Shown here piece by piece: positions 56,680 through 64,000 of a stretch of DNA of 64,000 bases (positions are counted from its first letter, which is position 1; every line of letters starts with the position of its first letter). Source of the DNA: Haemaphysalis longicornis (Eukaryota; Arthropoda; Arachnida; Ixodida; Ixodidae); NCBI GenBank assembly GCA_013339765.2, contig CM023454.1, forward strand, positions 65,167,878 to 65,231,877, given 5' to 3'. The notes below the pieces were generated by a model, which was not told the DNA's origin, ran no database searches, and worked only from the letters and a program-made list of their open reading frames with translations. The position numbers were made by a program, and so were the translations under genes.

Positions 56680-57423
56680 ATTTCAGGGAACTATGTCCTG
56701 TAAAGCCTCCTGTCCGGCAAATGCTGGTTTCTTACAGCTGCGTCGTGACGGGCACCTGCAGAAGGACTATCTGAATGCCGCAGTGTGCTCCCCCTGTGGG
56801 AAAACAAATGGCGAGGACACTTGCGTGCAAGAGGTTCCTTACGACAATATCTGCAAAGCGGATTGTCACGCTGCGGGGTCTTGCGAAAGTTGCAATTAGG
56901 TAACCTGAAGTCAGTGCTTCTAAAAAAATCAGAACGTTCACGATATCAACAGGCGCATGGTGAACTTCCAACCACACGTCTCCTGACGCTATTGGTTGCT
57001 CCTAAGTCCAACAGGGCAATATTTCAGCCCCAACGACCTGTTGACCAGAGCATAAAAAACGCTTGGATGCCGCGATCATTACAGCAGTTGCCTTCAGAAA
57101 GCGTCAGCCCCTAGTAAAAAGAGGATGTACTCTGCCCTTCACAGAGACTGCAGCGCAGACAAGCCCCAAACCAACGAGGAAAATGTGATAAATCCCTTCA
57201 ATGTGCATTGTGCTATAGTGTTACCTTACACCAATCATGCAATACATGACCCGCTTGTTGTCCTGCAGAGCCAGTAAAAGGTGCTCTTGCTGAATATCAG
57301 AAGAAGGATGCGGAGCGCCTACACATGGTGGTGGAGCGCAAGAAGAAAATTGCCTCACCCCTCGAATCACGGAATCCCAGTAATCGCCCTGATCCTACCC
57401 ATTTGACTAGAGAAGAAATGTAT
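56680..57423 (+). pseudogene. I-group LINE ORF1 with zinc-finger remnant
   Basis: Plus frames give a nucleic-acid-binding ORF1: LRRDGHLQKD from a decayed CCHC knuckle, AVCSPCGKTNGEDTC with a second Cys cluster, and CKADCHAAGSC with a third. A basic Pro/Ser-rich part follows, and the C-terminus (EYQKKDAERLHMVVERKKK, then DPTHLTREEMYDDLN) is charged and helical. Cys spacing is disturbed in all fingers. The N-terminal region upstream could not be identified. Confidence 0.5.
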
Positions 57424-57542
57424 GATGATCTCAACGTACGTGAAATATGTTCTGGTAGGTGATATCAAGAGACCGCTGTGTCTGAATGTACCACAGCGGC
57501 GATCCCCCAGTAAGGCCAAAAACTTCTTGTGGTCTCCTTTGC

Positions 57543-58100
57543 TTCTTCGCTGGAACTGTCGTGGCCTTTGCGGCAATGCGTACGCACTAAATGAAAACCT
57601 ACACGGTACGGCAAACAACCTGTTTCCTCTTGTTCCGCAAGATACGCGTTTAACTGGCCCTGCGACATGATGTTACCGGGGATACGCCGCTCCTGCCATC
57701 TGACGGGTCTTTCCTCGGGGATCTTGGATTATTGAAAGTGACACAAGAGGTTGCTGTTTAGTCAGCCAAGGTATTACCTACTGGTAATACTAATATTAAT
57801 ACTGCTGTATACTAATAATATCTATAATATTACTGCATAATACTAAGGTATGTATTTCGGCAACTGGGCCGTGAACAATTCTTAATGGCGTCAGCTTCAG
57901 TTCGACCTGCTGTTGGAGGTGTGGATTTCGATTGGATTTGACGGAAGCGTACCCTCTACTTAAACGACAGGATAGCGCTTGAAAGAGATGTTAATGCGTT
58001 ACGCCCTAAGTGGGGCTACGCTGCTCAGACATTCGTTGCCGCAGCCTGGAAATGGCGGCAACGATGGGGACTTCGGCATCATAGTAAAGCAGGTTGTCGT
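57543..58100 (+). pseudogene. I-group LINE endonuclease N-terminus
   Basis: LLRWNCRGLCGNAYALNENL is the first conserved block of an APE-type LINE endonuclease (W-N-C/A-R-G), followed by PLVPQDTRLTG where Q-E-T/Q-D-T holds the catalytic acid. After a stop at 57668-57670 the frame is lost, and only faint traces (SDTRGCC-like in shifted frames) remain before AT-rich insertions near 57.78-57.85 kb. Confidence 0.5.
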
Positions 58101-59096
58101 GGTGAGGATTTCACTGGACTGTCCACAACTATTAGTGGCGGCAGTTTCCGTTCCACGTGCTGGTAAGGTGCGGATTTCGAATGAATTCGACAGCTCCATA
58201 CCCTATACCCAAACGACAAGGCAGTATTTGGAGATTTTATTGCGTTAAGCTAACGTGTGCCCAGCGCTGCTCATTTATTCGGCGTCGCAGCCTGTAAAAG
58301 GCGGCTAAGGATGGGAACTTGGTGGAGGTAAATAATTTACCAGCGGCAACCTGTCTAGGTTTAAGACCACGTCAAAAAGACGCAATTCCTAATTTGACAT
58401 AAGTCACCACCAACGCCATATTTAAATAGTGGTGCGGAACCTCCCAATAGGGCTTTGACCACTACCTTCTGTGGATGCAGCCAATAACTTCATTCATGCA
58501 ACCTTGCCTACGATGCAAATCAGGTATACAGATTACCGACGTTTCCCAATCGTTGTCGCAGAAACGCCATCCCAAATATTCGTACATTCTGGGGCTAGTC
58601 TTACACATGCCCTCGTTGCCAGTATTGTAGAGGCAGCTGACGGAGCAACCCAAACTTAACAGACTGCGGCTGATACACCAGCTCCCAATAGCCACCTCAT
58701 TACCTTTTGGCGAGATTCGCGACACCTTACAAGAGCGCTACTGTGCTGGAGGCCGCACTTTGCCTGACTTCTTGCTAATCCACCAACACAACTCCCGCAT
58801 CCGGCATCACATAGGTGAACTGCCGAGGAGCCGCTGGGAGCAGCATTGCGCTTCGTTTTCCCAGTGAAGCTGAGCTCAGAAGGTTTGGGGAACGTTCCCA
58901 CCCATTACTGGTAGAATGACCTTCCATGCTACAGTTCCGCATGCGCTTTTGTGCACCGGAGCCACTCACATGGCTTTCGAGCGAGAAGCTGCAAACACGT
59001 TCATCTCGCAGCCACCCGGGACAGGTAGTTTTCTGAGCCAGTAGACGTAAACGACCTCATTGAGGTGCTCTTCACTATTACTGAACTTTCACGGCC

Positions 59097-59950
59097 ATGA
59101 AGAAACTGAACGTGCGCGGTGTCCCTGGCAAAAATGGAATGACTTCGTCTATGCTGTGGAAATTATATGACCAAACAAGACGCGACACACTGATATATTG
59201 TATTTATCTTAGGCCGCAGGACAGCTTCCGGTACCTTTCCGGTACGCTCTCGTCACACCCATTCGTAATGCTGGAAATGACTGGTGTACGACGTGTAATA
59301 CACGACCCATCTCCCTGACGTTGACATTGTGTAACTTATTTGAACGCATGACTGTTAACAACTTTCCGACTACATGGACGACGAGGATTACTTTTTCAAC
59401 CTTTGCAGACTATATTCCTAACCAATCTGACAACCCTAGACAGCATTCATCGATTTGGGCGCGTAATCCGGCACGCACGTCATCATAAACCACACATCTG
59501 GGAAGCTGTAGACATCCGCAAAAGTTGTGACACCGTCTCCAAAAACCGATATTCCAAGCCCTTTGCGAAGCTTGCCGGGGTAAAACAATAAGGTTTTGCG
59601 TGCGAGCCTCCCTGGCAGACGCGACATTTGAAATACGCTGCGGACAACTAATTACACAGCATTTTAAAAACACCTGCGGTCTACCCCAAGACGGCATAAT
59701 ATTAGCGATGCTATTGATTGTCGTAATGGCAAAGGTAATAAAGGGCCTTGCTGGCATCACAGGGGTTCATGCCATGGTTTATGTAGACGACGTGACAATC
59801 TGTATGGAGGCGAATGGTCACCCTACGACTGATGCCTCTGTAAAGCGGTTGCAACATGGCTGGACTCATCCACCACCCCCCTGGTGCCCGCTGGCATAAA
59901 GGTGTCAGTTACAAAAACGAATTACTTAGCTGTGCGAGCAAAGCCTCTAA
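59097..59950 (+). pseudogene. I-group LINE reverse transcriptase
   Basis: Plus frames in order: VRGVPGKNGMTSSML (for APGPDGI), LYDQTRRDTL, then PISL, AVDIRKSCDTVSKN (motif A with catalytic Asp), CGLPQDGIILAMLLIVVMAK (motif B, for SRGVPQGSVLSP) and HAMVYVDDVTIC with the catalytic YVDD intact at 59780-59791, followed by VSVTKTNYLAVRAKPL. The blocks sit in three frames, so at least two frameshifts lie between them. The upstream linker between endonuclease and RT (58.7-59.09 kb, with TLPDFLLI and RWEQHCASF) is also recognisable. Confidence 0.8.
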
Positions 59951-60459
59951 TGCGGGTATCTTCATTTAACCACCGCAGGACATCCCTTCCACCCAGCTCC
60001 AGACGGTTTCATCCGGGTGGTGTATGTACCGTTTCATTAAAACGGGAGAGCTTAAGATCAGCTGGTACCGCTCAACACATTTTGGCGACTTCTACAAATA
60101 CTATGTCGCAGCTCTGGCGCCTTCGAAGCTGCTTCGCAAGATATCGCTCAATGCATAGTACATGAAGGGCTAGTATATAGAAGGTCTACAGCACCAATTT
60201 TCACGATCTGATGAATTTCCATCCTGACCAGCTACCGGTCTTCTATCGGGAGGCACTAGGGAAAATTACTGACCAGCCCCGTCGCACGCGTGCTGAAGAG
60301 CGTGACCGCTGCGCTGGTTTGTGTTGGGGACACCATCAATGCACGCACCGCAGGCGGCAACGACCATGGCCACCTGACAATGCATAGACACAGTCTGCTA
60401 CGTCAGGACGGTGAGTGAGTTCTCGATGAATAACCCATAGAAGCGCACGTTCTCCCATG

Positions 60460-61620
60460 GGAGGACTTGATGATAGAGCGGCGACAAGCTCCCAACAAGG
60501 CTGCTCGTGCTACTCTTGCGGCGCAACGTGTCACACTGGTGCAGGACACCATAGTCACCAAGGCTACGGATGCGCGCACATTACGTGTGTACATGAGTGC
60601 GTCATGGCGAACCCGTCCGAATGCTGGGGCACTTGCAGCTCATGCAGCAGACAGCAATGAATACAGCGTTCTAGCATATATCGTCGATTTCGTTTCAGAC
60701 AGCATGAACCTCGAGCTGAGTGCTATTCAACAAGAGATCGCGTAGCACGTTCTATTCTGGAGGCATGCTCCGAGAGCACGTACCACCATGTTCCCAAATC
60801 CGCGGACTGTGCCGAGGCCTTACGTTACCTTATTGGACTTCCACGGTAACACTCCGGAGGACACTGTATCAAACGATAATGCAGCTCTTTGCACGACACT
60901 TATTACACAAAAGTGATAGTACGTTGGATCGCTGGGCATGGCGTGAATCCAGATAACGAAGCTTCACCGGGGATATCAGCGGAGCCCACTTCGATCCTGA
61001 AGAGGATCGCCAGGGTAGCAAACAAGCCGCCGCATTCACCACCAGTAAACGAGAATCCGCATCCTCCACCTTTTGGGTTATCCCGCGGAGAACAGGTGTT
61101 TTCGAACCGGGCCAGTTCTGGCTTTGCCATAACCGCCGATGTTGTCACCAAGTGGCAGGGACAGCACGTCACTTTGAGACCCTGGGCACCCATTCCCAGC
61201 ACGGCAACACCCGACCACCTGCAGGTTCTCCGAGGGAAAGCTCTGCCGGCAACTTCCCTTCAACAGTCCTCGCAGAAATTTATCGCACCCGTTTTGCAGC
61301 ACGTTCGTCCAATACTCTCTTGACACCCTATGTGCTCCGCTATGCATGCCATTGCACATCAAAACCTTACGTTCCTCATCTCGTCTGGTCTTGCCCGGGC
61401 CTTGCTGTACATGCCGCCCAACCACGCCAGGCGTGGGTTTACTCATACGAACAGAGGATTCGGCCCCATTGCGCCCGTCAAGGGTACCTTCAGAGCATTC
61501 TAGAGCTTCGTTTGCGGGGCCTGCAAGGATCGGTATTATTAGCGTCCTCCCTGCTTTCACCATGTACTTGTGACTTCGGGACATCTATTCTTAAGAAAGT
61601 TTGACTCCTTCGTTTCTAAG
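60460..61620 (+). pseudogene. I-group LINE RNase H and C-terminus
   Basis: The first part has DSMNLELSAIQQEIA, the helix with the catalytic Glu of RNase H. From 60919 the phrase VIVRWIAGHGVNPDNEA holds the catalytic His (for VRWIPGHxGVPGNEAAD). The last Asp is lost because the frame reads EASPG. The C-terminal domain contains PHLVWSCPGL (H..W.CP block) and LELRLRGLQGSVLL near the end. RNase H would remove the RNA template. The enzyme is disabled by stops and by the missing Asp. Confidence 0.65.
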
Positions 61621-61624
61621 CGGA

Positions 61625-64000
61625 TGACAAGGTTTTTCACGCTTATTCCACTTAAGTTTAAATTTATTCACATTTTTAGCCCCATGGCCGTGGTTTTTCA
61701 CTGTAGTTCCTGAAGAATTGATGGAATGTGTTCTACACTCACACTCGGCACCACTAGGTCTTCCAGAAACCTCAAATGGCTCAAGTATGGTCGGTTTACT
61801 TTTATAGTGTGATTTTTCAGTCACGTTTTCTACATACCTCCTCCAGACATGATGTGAATACCTTTGGATAGATGGCATCTCCCTGGCTTAAACCCTTGTT
61901 GATCGGAAATGCATCGCCTTACTTGTGGAGGCTTGTCGTGCCCGTTCATTTTTATATACCTTTTCTAGAAGTGTTATTATTGATTCCTCCATTCGAAGGT
62001 ATTTCGTTTCGTATAGCCTGGCTCCAGCGAGTTAAAAGTATTCTACGGTACGGACATGGCAAGTCGACCTTGTACTCTAAGTAGTTTCCTCTGGTCTAAC
62101 ATCCCTGGCTTCCAGCCAGGAGTAGAATCATTTTGCAACCTTTATTATCTCGTCCAAGTTGTGCGTCACTTTGCCCTGAAGTCTCTAAGCGCGTATATTC
62201 TGTCTAGGCCTTTGGCTAGTCTTATCTGAGTTTTGCTTTGAACCCTTAACCATATGTTCTGCATTTTCTCGAGCCCTATCATTTTGTATGCACGGATTTC
62301 TTTTCTTTTACCTCTATTAATGTGTTTTGAGAGCTCTGCTTATTCAATCCGATCCTCCGCACTAGGCACGTTTTTGTTCTTTTCTTTGATAATTAGTGCT
62401 TTCGTTGTCTCCGGTAGCTTTACAGTTTATCCCCAGCCTCTTTCCTCTCCCACCGCTGCTGCTCAATCGCTGAGTTCCAATGTTACGAAGTCATTTGGCT
62501 GCCTACACTGACCTCGTTTCAGGTGCGAAACAACTTAGGGGCTTGGGCTCTAGGCGTGCCCGGTCGTCGCCTCATGTCGTCCTGCTAGATCAAGTTGTCA
62601 AACAATAGTCTGAAAACAGGTTCAGAATAAAAGCGGTTCAAAGCAATCTCAAATGATTTCAAAGTACAGAAAAATAAACTTAACCTTTTTTCGAAATTGA
62701 TTTCAAACACCCGGGTTTTTTTTTGAAAGCATGCTTCTTAGCATGTTGCGGTGCGTGATGATGAAGTCAACGTACGGCCAGTCTGTTTCTGATTTAATTT
62801 CGGAAATATCGTTCCACTCAGGATGGCGTCCCATTGTCTTATCAAGTTTGCAGTAGGTCTTACCATCAGCGCTTCACCGGCGCCCAATCAGCGCACGCCG
62901 TGTGGCGGGAGAGAAACGTATATTCTTTGAAAACACTTATACACTGCATGATTAGCCCGTCCCCAGGTTTGGCCTTAGTGAAGGTGGCCCAAACATTTTT
63001 CTTGTTCAAAAGCGCGATTTTGTTTTGAAGAGTTATTTCAAGTTCCTGCGATCCGGCCCTGACTGACATCGGCGAGGGTTTCTCATTTTACATGAATTCC
63101 TTTCTTTCTCTTTTGTTATTCAGACATAGCTTGAATCCAACAATTAATATTCGCCGCCTCGTCAATTACTTTGTACAGCTGCATTTAAAACCATACTTGG
63201 GTTATCATAAATATTAAACAATTTTTCGTTCATTTTTCTACCATATGGATTCTTCCATACCCTGTTTATATTCTGTCGTTCGTAGAAGAATGTGTTCCTA
63301 AAACTACCGGTTGTTTCTATCTGCAAAACCCACCACTGTGTCTCCTCCTCTGTTGTTGTTGTCTAACCCGAAGTTCCTGAATGACCTTTCTCGCATGTGC
63401 TTCTTATCAACCTTCGCTTTATTATCTCCGATCACAATCGTGAACTGCTTTGTTGCCTTATTCAAGGCTGATTTGACTTCCTCGTTGCAGCTATCTACGG
63501 CACCAAAGGTGGTTTTTGAAACATAGCCGGTCACTATCGTTACCTGTATTGCATGTTTATCTTCACCCGTACAACCGTGACTCAGCAACTGCACGTGCAA
63601 AAGAAAAGCAAAAATTGATCCTGAATAAAATATATTTGACGTTTCTAAACCACATAAAAGTTCCTTGTTCGCAATGTAAGACAAGAAGTAGTAGTGAACA
63701 AGAAGCCCGTATGTGGTTCCGAAACGTCAAATAGATTTTTATTCATGGTCAGTGTTCGCTTTTGTTTTGTACGTTCTCATCCCTGACCAGACAACAAGCG
63801 TCGAACCCTTTCTTAGGAAAGACCTGAGAGTTTCCTGGTAATTGTCTGTGGGATACATATCCCACCCCATGCTCTTTATTCTATTCAGGTACAGCTTAGC
63901 ATAGAATATACCAGCAAGTGAGCTTCGAGAAGCCTTGACCTGTCCTTCCAACTTCACTTCACCCAATAGTAGGCGATGTAATTCGCCAGAGCACATCTTG
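61625..64000 (-). mobile_element. RTE-type LINE remnant, minus strand, runs off the window
   Basis: Read leftwards from the window end, the frame 63996-63739 has SMGWDMYPTDNYQ and LRSFLRKGSTLVV, an RTE endonuclease start. The frame 63684-63304 has ATKQFTIVIGDNKAKVDKKH (for the MGDFNAKVG block) and NFGLDNNNRGGD. Near 61.82-61.90 kb the RT block DAFPINKGLSQGDAIYPKVF then SCLEEVC matches RTE RT. Between 63.3 and 61.95 kb the coding sequence is shredded. Its sequence differs clearly from the young RTE at 28.3 kb, so it is an older or different family. The 3' border near 61.62 kb is approximate. Confidence 0.65.

Larger units (their letters stand above)
56660..61620 (+). mobile_element. I-group LINE (second family) with RNase H, decayed
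   Basis: A 5-kb plus-strand element with ORF1 (56.68-57.42 kb), endonuclease (from 57.54 kb), RT (59.1-59.95 kb), RNase H (60.45-60.97 kb) and a C-terminal block to about 61.6 kb. The RNase H after the RT places it in the I group, but its motifs differ from the family at 26-32 kb. Many stops and frameshifts. About 450 bases around 57.7-57.95 kb are AT-rich and unreadable. It meets the 3' end of a minus-strand RTE-type remnant at about 61.62 kb. Confidence 0.7.

Noticed and set aside
1..64000. Bacterial, plasmid, CRISPR or defence-system content
   Set aside because: No direct-repeat/spacer array, Shine-Dalgarno-led gene clusters or long dense ORFs. All long frames are eukaryotic retroelement remnants.

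Overview
The window looks like a eukaryotic, gene-poor arthropod chromosome segment. I judge it most likely a hard tick. Nothing resembles a bacterial operon: there are no dense long ORFs, rRNA genes or CRISPR arrays. The long reading frames are almost all decayed transposable elements. The tick call rests on my memory of arachnid/tick repeat families (an RTE LINE, I-group LINEs with RNase H, CR1 LINEs, a Penelope-like element, Mag and CsRn1-type Ty3/gypsy elements) and was not checked by any search. I found no host protein-coding gene I can name; at most there are isolated candidate exons.

Layout. Bases 1-9.0 kb are mostly unassigned AT-rich DNA, with a perfect 26-bp palindrome (4.2 kb) and a CpG-rich promoter-like patch (4.56-4.7 kb). 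From 9.5 to 14.1 kb lies a decayed minus-strand Mag-type Ty3/gypsy element whose gag is split by GC-rich tandem repeats. A short I-group LINE 3' fragment sits at 14.5-15.0 kb. A minus-strand Penelope-like element remnant with a GIY-YIG endonuclease is at 18.3-19.6 kb. A tRNA-derived SINE-like unit is at 24.3 kb and a TTTA microsatellite at 25.8 kb.

From 26.07 to 32.1 kb there is an internally deleted I-group LINE (ORF1, RT tail, RNase H). It was split inside RNase H by a nearly intact RTE LINE (28.33-31.55 kb) with a perfect 13-bp target-site duplication and a tRNA-like 5' end. At 35.7-36.7 kb are a CR1-type 5' fragment with a 2A-like peptide, a minus-strand Helitron/PIF1 helicase fragment and another tRNA-like SINE unit. 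A decayed CR1 LINE (about 37.3-44.4 kb) was split in its RT by a CsRn1-type gypsy element (38.99-43.30 kb, minus strand) with 181-182 bp LTRs and a 4-bp duplication. From 44.4 to 52.8 kb I see little, apart from hairpins and a coiled-coil remnant. A second CR1 copy covers 52.8-55.95 kb. A second I-group LINE (ORF1, endonuclease, RT, RNase H) covers 56.7-61.6 kb, meeting tail-to-tail a decayed RTE-type LINE on the minus strand that runs to the window end.

The elements do not form a working pathway. They record nested insertions of different ages. The youngest-looking is the RTE copy (three coding lesions over about 984 codons), then the CsRn1-type element (7 substitutions and one indel between its LTRs by hand alignment). 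The CR1, I-group, Penelope and Mag remnants are older.
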